The position numbers were made by a program, and so were the translations under genes. DNA of 64,000 nucleotides from Candidatus Poribacteria bacterium (lineage in GTDB: Bacteria > Poribacteria > WGA-4E > WGA-3G): positions 19,916 through 83,915 of the forward strand of contig JAJEJA010000046.1 in the NCBI GenBank assembly GCA_022828145.1, in the 5' to 3' direction. Positions 34,609 through 43,643 of this stretch are shown in pieces (position 1 is the stretch's first letter; every line of letters starts with the position of its first letter). Below the pieces are notes generated by a model, which worked only from the letters and a program-made list of their open reading frames with translations, did no database searches and had not been told where the DNA came from.

Positions 34609-35850
34609 TTATGTATGCCGAATTGCTTCAATCGGACTAAGTTTTGCAGCCTGACTCGCTGGATAATAACCGAAAAACACACCAACTGCAGTTCCCGCAG
34701 CGACAGATGTGAGAACTGATTTAATAGTGACAACAGAGGGCCACCCAAACATATCTGGCATAAATTTTCCAACTGCCCATGCAAATCCCTGTCCAGCAAT
34801 TGCCCCGAGAGCAATACCGAGTAAACTTCCAAACAGACACAATAGAACAGATTCTGTCAAGAATTGGAAACGGATATGATAGTTTTTCGCCCCGACAGCT
34901 TTACGCAAACCTATCTCAGGAATACGTTCCGTAACGGAAACAAGCATGATGTTAAGGATTCCGATTCCCCCGACGATCAATGAAACTGATGCGATCACGA
35001 CCAGCACCATCTCAATAATGAAGATAGTCTTTTTTGCACTTTCAATACCTTTCTGTGCCTGCCACGTTCTGAAGAAAGTATCATCTCCACCGTGGTTGCG
35101 TCTGATGACCGTCTGCACCTCTTTTACTGCTTGGTCAACAACCAAGGGGCTTTTTGCCCGAACCATAATATGACCGACATTGCTGTGTCCCCAAAATCTT
35201 GTTTGAGCAGTTGTGATAGGAATGAAAATCATATTATCATCGCTTTTACCTGCCTCCAACCCCGGACCGCGACTATTCATGACACCGATAATATTGAAAC
35301 GTCTGTTATTGATAGACACCTCTTTTCCTATCGGGTCCAGACCTTTGAACTGTTCCTTCCAAACCTGTGAACCAATAACACAGACTTTGTTCCAGAGGTC
35401 CATATCCGTATCAGCCAGGAATCTGCCGATTTGCGTATGCCATTGTCTGACAGCTTGGTATTCAACGGTAGTAGCACGCATGTAAGTCTTTTGGTGTTTT
35501 CCTGCCACCTCTAAGTTTATGTAATAACTGCCTTCGACGGTTGCGACTTCAACGGATGGACATTCAGTCAATACATCCCGCAAATCATCCATATTAAGGT
35601 AGTTAGGACTATTGTTTCGTTGCCATCTATTGTTCTTCTTAATGTATCCAGGGCGGTATACACCAAACATACTCGGTCCACCGATTTTCTCAAACTCTAA
35701 CATGATGAGTTTTTCTGCACCTGCGCCTAATGACATCATAGCGATCACACCTGCAATACCTATAGTAATGCCTAACAAGGTCAGAATAGTTCTAAGTTTG
35801 CTTGCGAAAAGTGCAGACAGTGCTGTAATAAGATTCTCAAGGATTCTCAT
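34609..35850 (-). CDS. MacB/FtsX-type ABC transporter permease
   Basis: 413 residues. One N-terminal helix (LRTILTLLGITIGIAGVIAMMSLGAGA, ~19-45) is followed by a ~220-residue periplasmic MacB core domain (VCVIGSQVWKEQFKGLDPIGKEV, FNIIGVMNSRG). A C-terminal FtsX domain with three helices follows (VVIASVSLIVGGIGILNIMLVSVTERIPEIGLRKAVGA). MacB-like permeases drive periplasmic lipoprotein, peptide or antibiotic export with a separate ATPase and an adaptor. Neither partner is adjacent in this window, so it is either an orphan or works with subunits elsewhere. Confidence 0.9.
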   Translation of the reverse strand: MRILENLITALSALFASKLRTILTLLGITIGIAGVIAMMSLGAGAEKLIMLEFEKIGGPSMFGVYRPGYIKKNNRWQRNNSPNYLNMDDLRDVLTECPSVEVATVEGSYYINLEVAGKHQKTYMRATTVEYQAVRQWHTQIGRFLADTDMDLWNKVCVIGSQVWKEQFKGLDPIGKEVSINNRRFNIIGVMNSRGPGLEAGKSDDNMIFIPITTAQTRFWGHSNVGHIMVRAKSPLVVDQAVKEVQTVIRRNHGGDDTFFRTWQAQKGIESAKKTIFIIEMVLVVIASVSLIVGGIGILNIMLVSVTERIPEIGLRKAVGAKNYHIRFQFLTESVLLCLFGSLLGIALGAIAGQGFAWAVGKFMPDMFGWPSVVTIKSVLTSVAAGTAVGVFFGYYPASQAAKLSPIEAIRHT

Positions 35851-36043
35851 TTCGTTTTATCCAGATAAAGCTTGTATACGGAGATTTGAAATACATCATA
35901 AAGATAAGATCCGAACATTGCTTCTGTTAGCAATTCGTGGTAAAAGTGCTAAATCTTATGTATCTCATTCCCTCAGTGCTAAGTATAACACACAATGAGA
36001 GTAATTTGCAAATTAGTCCTTCGGTATGCATTTATCGCTATAC

Positions 36044-37690
36044 TCAAAGTTGCTTAGACACCTGTTCTGCTAATCGGGTCAGTGCGCGCGACATGTCCGA
36101 TTTATCAAGTTTCACCTCAATAAGGACATAGTGTTGTGTCTCTGCAAGCGCGATTTTCATAGCACTGTCAAATTCACCTTCAGTGCGAACAACAAACCCG
36201 CGTCCTGTACCGATGAGTTCCGGCAGCCGGGAATAGTGCCAATTCTCTATATCATTGAAACTGCCTTCAATGAACGGACGAATGGTGCCATAGCCAGAAT
36301 TGTTCAGGACAAGGATGATCGGATTGAGTCCGTAACGGATAGTCGTTGACAACTCGGTGCCGGTCATTTGGAATGCCCCATCTCCTACAATAACAAGTGG
36401 TCGGGAAGTGGGTTTGCCGAGTTGTGCACCAATTGCAGCAGGGACTGCGAATCCCATTGAGGTATAATAGGCAAGGCTAATAAACTCCGTGCGTTCAGGG
36501 AGTCGTAGGTCCGCAGCAGCCCAAAGACCATCACCAACATCCGGAATAACTGTCATGTCTTTCTGTAACAACAGGTTCAGTTGTTGGAATAGGCGGCGCA
36601 CTGTTAGGGGTTGGTCAGGCACCATCTCAAAAGGTTCTGGCACTGTCAGCACCCATTCCAAGTCTATGTCCCCACGTTTATGGAGTTTTGAAGAATGCAA
36701 GCCATCCATAAAATCCTCTAATGTGACATCTTCATAAGTAGAGTAACCGACCGAGATTCTATCCGAAGTTGCATATACACAACGACTTCGCTCAAGATTT
36801 GATTGATATGTCCCAAAGTTCACATCTGTCATGAATGCACCGCAAACGATAACACAATCGGCTGATTCAACAAGCATCGTGACTTCATCTCTGGCTGTCG
36901 CTCCCCCATAAATTCCCAAGTAAAGCGGATGTGCCTCTGGCATCACCGATTTGCCCAACAACGTTGTCGCCACAGGGAATTGTCTCGTTTCAGCAAGTCG
37001 AAGTAACTTGTCTTGATAGCCGAATCTATGGATTTCTGCACCTGCTAAAATAACTGAATTTTCGGATTGATTTATAAACGCAACGGCATCCGTTAAGGCA
37101 GCATCCAAAGTTTTAGGGTCACTGTGATGGCCGCCCGTTGAAGGCCGTTGGTAAACTAATCCCGGTGTACTTACCATATCGCGCGGCAGCTCAATGTAGC
37201 CCGGACGCTTATGCCAATACACAGTATCCAGAACTCTATCTATCTCGTTGAAGGCAGTAAAAGGGTCGTCAAGAAGTGCTGAGGCAACAGTTATCTCGTC
37301 ATAGATACGTTGCTGTGTATAAAAATCTCTACCTTTATGATGTAAAAGCGCATCCGTTGTCCGTTCCTTTATCCCTGGGCTACCGCTAATAACAACAAGG
37401 GGTGATTTTTCAGCATAAGCTGCGGTGACTGCGTTGATCATGGATAATCCACCGACACCGTACGTCACGCACGCAGCTCCCATCCCCTTTGTCCGAGCAT
37501 AGGCATCTGCAGCAAATCCCGCCGTTTCTTCCCGCGTAGTGCCGATATGTTGAATAGAACTCTGCTCAATCATATCAAAGAACTGCACAATATAATCACC
37601 GGCTATGCCAAAAATGTGGTCAATATCGTAACTCTTTAGTTTTCTCAGAAGATACTCACCGATTGTGGGAGTCGGTTGGCTATTTGACAT
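36044..37690 (-). CDS. Thiamine diphosphate-dependent alpha-keto acid decarboxylase
   Basis: 548 residues from the ATG at 37690 (GAGAGG upstream); the frame extends to 37771 but the family starts here (PTIGEYLLRKLKSYDIDHIFGIAGDY). The catalytic Glu is in GTTREETAGFAADAYARTKG, and the ThDP/magnesium site is GDGAFQMTGTELSTTIRYG with the closing NNSGYGT. This order, and the pattern of the middle domain, is closest to pyruvate or indolepyruvate decarboxylases rather than acetolactate synthases. The product would be an aldehyde plus CO2. The exact keto acid is not decided by these motifs. Confidence 0.86.
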   Translation of the reverse strand: MSNSQPTPTIGEYLLRKLKSYDIDHIFGIAGDYIVQFFDMIEQSSIQHIGTTREETAGFAADAYARTKGMGAACVTYGVGGLSMINAVTAAYAEKSPLVVISGSPGIKERTTDALLHHKGRDFYTQQRIYDEITVASALLDDPFTAFNEIDRVLDTVYWHKRPGYIELPRDMVSTPGLVYQRPSTGGHHSDPKTLDAALTDAVAFINQSENSVILAGAEIHRFGYQDKLLRLAETRQFPVATTLLGKSVMPEAHPLYLGIYGGATARDEVTMLVESADCVIVCGAFMTDVNFGTYQSNLERSRCVYATSDRISVGYSTYEDVTLEDFMDGLHSSKLHKRGDIDLEWVLTVPEPFEMVPDQPLTVRRLFQQLNLLLQKDMTVIPDVGDGLWAAADLRLPERTEFISLAYYTSMGFAVPAAIGAQLGKPTSRPLVIVGDGAFQMTGTELSTTIRYGLNPIILVLNNSGYGTIRPFIEGSFNDIENWHYSRLPELIGTGRGFVVRTEGEFDSAMKIALAETQHYVLIEVKLDKSDMSRALTRLAEQVSKQL

Positions 37691-37917
37691 AAAATACCTC
37701 TCTAACATTTGGATACCATTGCTCCATAAAACATATAGGAAAATAGGATAAAAGACTACAAAACTCGTCAAGTGTATAGCCTGTCAACGACAGAAAACTT
37801 CTTGGATCCCTCTTCAGTTTTTCATATTTTGTCTTATGTTAGAATCCATAAAGGCAAATGTTGTCCGTATATCATAAACTAATTATGACAAAATGTAAAT
37901 CGTTAAGCAGATTACAC

Positions 37918-37947
37918 TTGACACAATATTAATATACGTGTTACAAT
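37918..37947 (+). promoter_or_regulatory. Sigma-70 promoter of the structured RNA
   Basis: TTGACA (37918-37923), 18-bp spacer, TACAAT (37942-37947). The predicted start, six to eight bases downstream, falls at the first base of the closing stem of the RNA at 37954. Confidence 0.65.
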
Positions 37948-37953
37948 AATAAG

Positions 37954-38036
37954 TGCCAGGGACGAAATGCGGCTCCATGCCGCGTGATTGTCGGGCTGCG
38001 GTTCGTTCAATCCTATATCCCTGGTATTTTTATTGT
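37954..38036 (+). ncRNA. Compact three-way-junction small RNA, probably DUF3800-associated
   Basis: Closing stem P1 pairs TGCCAGGGA (37954-37962) with TCCCTGGTA (38018-38026), nine pairs including one G-U. P2 pairs ATGCGGC (37967-37973) with GCCGCGT (37979-37985) around a five-base loop. P3 has GATTG/CAATC (37986-37990 with 38008-38012) and CGGGC/GTTCG closed by the UNCG-type tetraloop TGCG (37997-38000). TATTTTTATT follows P1, so P1 can also terminate. A good promoter places the start exactly at P1. It abuts a DUF3800 gene remnant; DUF3800-linked RNA motifs have been described by comparative genomics. Strand is inferred from the promoter. Confidence 0.6.
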
Positions 38037-38320
38037 CTCCACTTCAAGACTTGCGCGGTCAGAGGGGCATTTTGTGTGTAATAGACACCCTGACTTGATT
38101 CCCGTGTGTCGTCAATATCATGCACAAGCCGAAATGCCTTCCATAGATATGCCAAATATCGTTCTTCACCTCGCTCATAGAGTCTCTGTAATGCCCAAAC
38201 AAAATAGTCAACAGTCTGCAAACCTGCATGCTCATTTGGCGTTGCTGCAGATATATTCAGAGAAACATCGGTTAGTATATGATTTTGTAAATTGTTCTGA
38301 TTTTGTAGATTGAGGTTTGT
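38030..38320 (-). pseudogene. DUF3800 protein, C-terminal remnant
   Basis: An open stretch of 96 codons bounded upstream by a TAA at 38321-38323. It contains EHAGLQTVDYFVWALQRLYERGEERYLAYLWKAF and ends YYTQNAPLTAQVLKWRQ. This matches my memory of the C-terminal end of DUF3800 proteins, which are about 250 residues and often mobile-element associated. The N-terminal catalytic-looking Asp region is missing and there is no plausible start, so it is a decayed copy. The stop codon directly borders the structured RNA on the opposite strand. Confidence 0.6.
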
Positions 38321-39134
38321 TTATTCTCCATAAAACGCCTTATTCAAATCCTTATCTTCCCTACTAACATCAAAATCCGCATCCTCTACAATTATATCAC
38401 AATCTTGATTTAGGTACCGATCTAAATTTCCGATGGTAGTACAAGGGGTATGTAAAAGTTTTGCACTCTATCTGTCTGAACCAGGATTTGCAGGATTAGT
38501 AGGATTTCCAGGATAAGAGGTTTCTTGTGCTATCGGATGGATAGGATGGAAATGTATTCTTTGTCTGAACCAGGATTTGCAGGATTATAGGATTTTCAGG
38601 ATAATTTGTCCCTTGTATCCCGCCTGGTAGGTTCGGTTTCCTAACCAATGCAGAATACCAAACGCGTATTCTGCGATAGGCGTTAATTGCGTGAAAAACG
38701 TTAGTGGGTTTAATACACCTTTCGTCCCCTCTGAGGCTTGCTATTGGTTGGATCCATGGGAACTATACACCTTTCGCCTCTCTAAGGCTTTGGATAATCA
38801 CATATCAGCACCCGCTGAATGCCATACGCGCATTCATAGCGTTGATTTCGGTGCGGAAGGTGTATAGAAAACATATCCCACGAAAACCTAAGCACCAGCG
38901 GTGCGACAGGTATGAGGATAAAATCGGTTTTATATAGCCTGCCAAGAAGAGGAATATCTTTAAATTGACTCTTATGGTAGTTGGAGAAAGATAGCACAAT
39001 CAAGGATGAATGTGCTACAGCAGAATCCAGATGGATGGTGTGCGGAAAATCGTAATAAAGGATGAATGTGCTTCACACATAGTCTTGGGAATCGCTAATT
39101 TGACCCATAGTAATTTCACAGCGTAGGAACATTA
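38321..39134. repeat. Gene-free region with several dispersed repeats
   Basis: ATTATATCACAATCTTGATTTAGG... at 38391-38443 is repeated at 41000-41052. Two units around CTGAACCAGGATTTGCAGGATT lie at 38476-38500 and 38562-38600, related to the CRISPR tail spacers. TATACACCTT and its complement bracket 38763-38867, which encloses the GAATGCCATACGCGCATTCA palindrome. AGCACAATCAAGGATGAATG at ~38993 matches 25170 inverted. No convincing gene is present. Confidence 0.6.
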
Positions 39135-39314
39135 TCATGCCCGGTGTGCAGTTTTCTCATGTTTGTCATATTCTTCCTGTCGAAGCTCTGCGACTGTGCG
39201 TTCGACATCTTGATAGACTTCCTCTTCGCTGACACCTTTATTTTGTTCGTGGACACTTTTCATGACTTGCAAGAGTTGCGCCCAATTTTCAGGTGACGTT
39301 GATTTTTTTGGCAT
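39135..39314 (-). CDS. Small hypothetical protein, third gene of the toxin-antitoxin operon
   Basis: 59 residues from the ATG at 39314 (an in-frame GTG lies at 39320). It is charged and helical (WAQLLQVMKSVHEQNKGVSEEEVYQDVERTVAELRQEEYDKHEK) with no membrane segment. It starts within a few bases of the antitoxin stop, so it is translated with it. I do not recognise the family; an accessory antitoxin or regulator is a guess from position. Confidence 0.55.
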   Translation of the reverse strand: MPKKSTSPENWAQLLQVMKSVHEQNKGVSEEEVYQDVERTVAELRQEEYDKHEKTAHRA

Positions 39315-39319
39315 GATCA

Positions 39320-39637
39320 CTACACAATTACCCTCAATCCGTTTAACTTTGAAAGAATCTCCAACACTTTATCCAATTGCAGTGGGTGCTTGGTACTAAG
39401 GAGATAGGTAAGGTCCTGCGGACTGAGATGCGTCCAATTGACAAGTCTGTCAATCCCACCCTGTGCCTCTGCAACATCTTTCATGCATAACAAAATTGTC
39501 TCAATGTTGCCATCTTTAGCAAAATCTTGAAGTGCAACTTCCAGGTAACCTTTTGCAAATTCCGGTTCGGCAAGGTCTTTAAGAAGATAGTCTTTAAAAG
39601 GTATTGTGCATTGCTGTAGTTTAATATCTATATTCAT
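39320..39637 (-). CDS. HigA-like antitoxin, probable addiction-module antidote
   Basis: 105 residues from the ATG at 39637, chosen because AAGGAG lies eight bases upstream and it falls just after the toxin stop. FKDYLLKDLAEPEFAKGYLEVALQDF and the C-terminal helix-turn-helix (GGIDRLVNWTHLSPQDLTYLLSTKHPLQLDKVLEILSKL) match the antidote family paired with Gp49-like toxins. It would neutralise the toxin and repress the operon. The toxin-first gene order is the usual one for higBA-type modules. Confidence 0.8.
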   Translation of the reverse strand: MNIDIKLQQCTIPFKDYLLKDLAEPEFAKGYLEVALQDFAKDGNIETILLCMKDVAEAQGGIDRLVNWTHLSPQDLTYLLSTKHPLQLDKVLEILSKLNGLRVIV

Positions 39638-39642
39638 GGTAA

Positions 39643-39981
39643 TTACTCCTTCATTTGTACTAAGAAGTCGTTCCAATAGTCTTGTGCTTTTTCAATATCC
39701 CGCTGTTGTGTGCTTTTAGTTCCACCACAAAGCAGAACAACAATGTCATTTTGAAAGATTCCGTAATAGACACGAAATCCAGGACCATAATGGATCCTCA
39801 ATTCATATAAACTTGAACTTAATCGCTTGAAATCGCCAAAATTACCTGTCCGCAAACGTGCAATTCTATTAGAGATAGCTATCCGTGCATTTCGATCTTT
39901 AATCTGCATGTACCATTGCTGATACGCATCACGTCCGCTTGGTGTTATGTAAGTGACTATTTCTCTGTGACGAATTTGCAT
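39643..39981 (-). CDS. RelE/HigB-superfamily toxin (Gp49-like killer protein)
   Basis: 112 residues: AYQQWYMQIKDRNARIAISNRIARLRTGNFGDFKRLSSSLYELRIHYGPGFRVYYGIFQNDIVVLLCGGTKSTQQRDIEKAQDYW can be followed in short blocks. The blocks GNFGD, ELRIHYGPGFRVYY and LLCGGTKSTQ..DI..A show the phage-derived addiction-module killer family. Relatives cleave mRNA at the ribosome. First gene of a three-gene minus-strand operon; the antitoxin starts six bases after its stop. Confidence 0.85.
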   Translation of the reverse strand: MQIRHREIVTYITPSGRDAYQQWYMQIKDRNARIAISNRIARLRTGNFGDFKRLSSSLYELRIHYGPGFRVYYGIFQNDIVVLLCGGTKSTQQRDIEKAQDYWNDFLVQMKE

Positions 39982-40139
39982 ATCTTAAGTATAATGCCTT
40001 TTTGGTAATTAATCAATTTATTATTACAATACCTTCGCCAAAAGAAACGCTTTATATTTTTCAACAAACCTTTTTGAATAATTTCCAACAGACCCAGCGA
40101 GGCGACAAGTGTATAGAAAACGGTTATCCTGAAGACTGT

Positions 40140-40646
40140 TCAATCATGTGTACATGCCTCAATACGTGCTGAAATATACAAGCTGAGCAGAACTGAGATT
40201 GTGAAAAGAATGATTCCCCAACTCGGTTTTATCTGTGCACCACCCGGTAAGGTTCTAATTGTCAATATGAGTATGGCAACGATGTAGACATCAAGCATAG
40301 AAAAGCGACCCCATTTGTGAACGAGTGCTGATATACCCCTGTTCAAGTTACCATCATTGAGCTTGTGATAGAAAACGCCTAACTTTAGGATTGGGAACAC
40401 GACAGAAAAAATAAAGATTATAGACGCAAGTAAAATGTCCAAGACAACACCATTTTTAATCAGTGCCCATACGCTGCTCAGGATGGAATAACTTGATGGT
40501 CCTGGTGTGATGAACGCCATGATAAAACCTTTGATACCGCCTCCGTTTGCATCAATCCGCATCACAGGGAGCATAATACCTAAACCTAAGCACACCACAG
40601 CGATGTTTACAAGCCATGTGAGTCTTATTCTCTCTTGTGTGGTCAT
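40140..40646 (-). CDS. PqiA-like membrane protein (duplicate copy)
   Basis: 168 residues, four membrane helices, with the PqiA-domain core VFPILKLGVFYHKL ... KWGRFSMLDVYIVAILILTIRTLPGGAQIKPSWGIILF. It differs from the copy at 43636-44142 by very few residues. The DNA match covers about 40137-40670. It includes the last codons of the transglutaminase-like gene on one side and the ATGATTGAACA start of the large Ig-like gene on the other, so this copy derives from the operon copy. Single PqiA domains are linked to lipid or solute handling at the envelope; the role here is unknown. Confidence 0.85.
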   Translation of the reverse strand: MTTQERIRLTWLVNIAVVCLGLGIMLPVMRIDANGGGIKGFIMAFITPGPSSYSILSSVWALIKNGVVLDILLASIIFIFSVVFPILKLGVFYHKLNDGNLNRGISALVHKWGRFSMLDVYIVAILILTIRTLPGGAQIKPSWGIILFTISVLLSLYISARIEACTHD

Positions 40647-41090
40647 ATCCTAATCTTCAACGAACTACCTATCTAAAGGGTTTTTAGCAAGAAATCAACC
40701 TTTTCGAGTTTTCACTCTTTGGTTTTTCAGGTTCATAGTGTCCATTTATAGTGAAGTTTGAAAATAATTACACACTTTCGGACCACGGTAGGTGCGGTTT
40801 CCCAACCGCACTGGTACAAACTGTATAATTAATTCAAAAATTTACTATAATGTGTTTTCTATTTAGTGTTAGAGTAGACACAACACTAATAATCATTTTG
40901 CTCTTTGTAGGATCGGTGCAGGAAATATACTGTAGAGATGCCGAGGATACTTCAATTACTTATTCACTGAAACAGAATTCTCCTCTAAATTAGATTGTAA
41001 TTATATCACAATCTTGTTTTAGGCAGTGCTCTAAATTTCCGATGGCAGTACAGACTTTGCTTTATCCTATTGCCTAAAATTCAGGAATCG
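40647..41090. other. Intergenic region downstream of the large operon
   Basis: No gene. The first ~25 bp are a remnant of the transglutaminase-like gene's end from the duplication. A GGTAGGTGCGGTTTCCCAACC arm lies near 40790. The stretch 41000-41052 repeats 38391-38443. The remainder is AT-rich without recognisable structure. Confidence 0.5.
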
Positions 41091-43643
41091 TTACCAAATA
41101 ACTGTCTCAATTTCCTTTTCAAAGACGCCTTTGGGATATTGCGGATCGTTGAGTCGGATAACAAGTGTATCCTTGATTTTTCTACCTAAGAAATTAATTG
41201 TTTTATTCGGCTTGACATACCTTTCAACAGACTCCCCGGGGAGAAGTGTGCACTCCTGTGAAGTTAGATGTGGAAAGAGGTAAAATCGCTGCTTTTTAAA
41301 ACGCACTTCAAATATACATAACTCGGTTTCACCGATGTTGGTTATCCTCAAAGGTATACCGTTAGAACTTTGTTCTTGATTTTTGACCTCAATCCCGGCT
41401 TTTCCTCCGACAATATCTGCTACGAATTGGATTGGTAGAACCATTCCGGAGTTTTTATCCTTAAAGTCTAAAGTATCTGAAATGCGTCCGGCAACTGAGT
41501 GAGCTTGTGGATTGATAGTCAACTGATGATGTCCCGTATAGTTTTCTGCATGACTATCGGCAACCTTTAAGAATCCCGATTGAGATAGTTCATCAGGTAT
41601 TTGAACGCTGCACACCACGTCACCCTCATTATCACTGCGTTTTATTGTTATAGCTGCGTGTTGTGGGGTATCAAACAGATAAATCTTAGGAAGATATAAA
41701 GCGGAAGGGTTAGCTACAAGATGGGCCATATCATATTTTGCAGTGAAGCGATGCACACGACGGTTCGCTAAATAGCAATCTGTGATCAGCGATGCACGTA
41801 TCTGTTTGCGATAGGCATTAGCAGGTCTTTCACTCACGACCTGGACCAACGGGGATGTAACCATAGGTTCAAATGCTGCTTCGTTTTGGATATCCAGTTC
41901 ACTTTCTGCAAAACGTAAAACAGTGGATGGTTGAATATCTCCTTTCAGTCCACCTACTCCAAAAATATCAAGTTCAAGTGGCACGGATTCAGATGTATTC
42001 TGTTCCATTTGAGGAAAGACCAACTCATCGTTACGTACAATTGGAACAGGTCCGTTTACTTTACCAAACACATAGATTGGTGATTGAAATTTCCTCTTCG
42101 GTTCTTTCTTAGTTTCCAATTGAATCCATCCTAAATTAAGTCCGGGCAGGAGATGTTCTGGTCGGATGGTAGCGGTTATCTCACGCTCTTTGCGGCCAGA
42201 TAGAACAAGCGTTTCAGGTTTAATGCGTAGCCAATCCGTAGCAGAACGAAGTGTTAATTCCAATTTCTGTTTAGATCTGTTCCGCAGTGTCACCTTCTGC
42301 CCTGTCTTTTCAATCTGTATTCTAGATGCGATCCCGTGTGAACAGCAGATTATTTCGTATAAGCGCGTAGGGTCAAGTCGCATTTCACCATCAATCTCAG
42401 CACGATATATGTATGTGCCATCAGAAAGACTCAGCGTTACACCAAACCCATCCTCTCTTTTTTTAAAGAAAAGCGTTCGCGGTGCCCAATCATTGAAACT
42501 GCCCATTAGATAACCGAGACGTTCTTCCCCTGTCCGTGGGAATTGAAAATCTACGTCACTAAAAATCATAACGGATTCGCAGAAATTATCTTCTGTGTTA
42601 ACGTCAATTGGTAAAGGCTTTTCTTGTTCATCAAATGTTTCAACATGGTGGAAATCAGTTTGTTCTTTCTCTAATATCAACGTTGTTTCATTGACAATTT
42701 TGTACCATGTCCACACTGATATTTTCTCATCTGCTAAATGGAGTTCACCAACGTTCCGTCCCAGCTTCAGTTTTTCAACATTTACAGTAACAGGTAAATC
42801 TGTTGTATCATATCCATCAGTTTGGATTTGAGTCGGGGCAACTATCCAGTCCGAATCCGCTGTTGAAATTTGCATTGATAACCTATGTCGGGTAATATTC
42901 GGAACAGGAATAGTTTGTTGGAAAGATTTAAGGGTAATCCCTGTCTTTTTTTCTCGTGGAAGGATTACCCCCGGGTTTTTTAAATCTAATGCGTACTGTA
43001 GTTCCCTTTTTGATGTAATAATAGATACGTCAAAAGTTGATTCGTCATTTTGTGTTATTTCAAGATGGGTTGGCGGGTAAAGCGTAAAATCTCCAATGAG
43101 TAGAAACTCAGTAGTCGGTGCTTCTGTCCCCTCACGTTTATCAGCAATAGAGACTTTATGCGTAGTTATCTCACCGAAATTGATATATTCTGGGAGCGTC
43201 AAATTGGTAGATTGAGCGTCTGGGGGTTGCACACGTAACAATATCTGACTAAATGTTTTACGTTTTGAACTGGAAATGACGCTCAGTTTTACCACATTTT
43301 CCGATGAAGGATTTGGTAGGTTTCTTAGGTTGAGTTTCAGTTCAAGTTCCAATGGTTCTGATGTTGATGTCAGAGTCGCAGGTTTTGATCTCTCTGCCCG
43401 TTTTATCCACTTTTCAAATCCGCGAGGAATACGAATTCGTTCAACATGCAACTTCCCGTCACCAACATTTGATATTTCAACTTTTACAGATTGGTTTGGA
43501 TTATCAAACGAATCCACATTGATATTCGCATCAGTATAGAGGAAGGGGTCAGTAATCGGTGTAATCTTATATGGAGGTGGAGTTGGATCATGCGCTAATG
43601 GTAGGTAGAGTTCGCGATGAACTTTCTTTAGATGTTCAATCAT
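41091..43643 (-). CDS. Large multi-domain Ig-like protein with a CBM48-type domain
   Basis: About 850 residues from the ATG at 43643, which overlaps the PqiA-like stop. The N-terminal part (PFLYTDANINVDSF, VEISNVGDGKLHVERIRIPRGFEKW) is an Ig-like beta-sandwich resembling the one in the Hsp70-like protein (PWIYADANANIRDL). At ~372-430, GYLMGSFNDWAPRTLFFKK, DGTYIYRAEIDGE and RLDP form an AMPK/CBM48-type glycogen-binding domain. Further beta-sandwich repeats follow (TLRSATDWLRIKPETLVLSGR; LRITNIGETELCIFEVRF). No signal peptide is seen, so it is probably cytoplasmic, a scaffold or client-binding partner. It is the last gene of the operon. Confidence 0.75.
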   Translation of the reverse strand: MIEHLKKVHRELYLPLAHDPTPPPYKITPITDPFLYTDANINVDSFDNPNQSVKVEISNVGDGKLHVERIRIPRGFEKWIKRAERSKPATLTSTSEPLELELKLNLRNLPNPSSENVVKLSVISSSKRKTFSQILLRVQPPDAQSTNLTLPEYINFGEITTHKVSIADKREGTEAPTTEFLLIGDFTLYPPTHLEITQNDESTFDVSIITSKRELQYALDLKNPGVILPREKKTGITLKSFQQTIPVPNITRHRLSMQISTADSDWIVAPTQIQTDGYDTTDLPVTVNVEKLKLGRNVGELHLADEKISVWTWYKIVNETTLILEKEQTDFHHVETFDEQEKPLPIDVNTEDNFCESVMIFSDVDFQFPRTGEERLGYLMGSFNDWAPRTLFFKKREDGFGVTLSLSDGTYIYRAEIDGEMRLDPTRLYEIICCSHGIASRIQIEKTGQKVTLRNRSKQKLELTLRSATDWLRIKPETLVLSGRKEREITATIRPEHLLPGLNLGWIQLETKKEPKRKFQSPIYVFGKVNGPVPIVRNDELVFPQMEQNTSESVPLELDIFGVGGLKGDIQPSTVLRFAESELDIQNEAAFEPMVTSPLVQVVSERPANAYRKQIRASLITDCYLANRRVHRFTAKYDMAHLVANPSALYLPKIYLFDTPQHAAITIKRSDNEGDVVCSVQIPDELSQSGFLKVADSHAENYTGHHQLTINPQAHSVAGRISDTLDFKDKNSGMVLPIQFVADIVGGKAGIEVKNQEQSSNGIPLRITNIGETELCIFEVRFKKQRFYLFPHLTSQECTLLPGESVERYVKPNKTINFLGRKIKDTLVIRLNDPQYPKGVFEKEIETVIW

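Noticed and set aside
36131..36737. Plus-strand open frames inside the ThDP decarboxylase gene
   Set aside because: They are antisense shadows of a well-supported gene.
37954..38036. Reading the structured RNA as a tRNA or a hammerhead ribozyme
   Set aside because: The stem sizes do not fit a cloverleaf, and although CGAAA precedes P2, the CUGANGA core and an allowed cleavage-site base are missing.
37984..38313. Plus-strand 109-codon frame over the structured RNA and DUF3800 remnant
   Set aside because: It starts inside the RNA stem P2/P3 region and is antisense to the recognisable DUF3800 segment.
38704..39003. Short open frames on both strands in the repeat-rich gap
   Set aside because: They overlap dispersed palindromes, lack ribosome sites and show no family motif.
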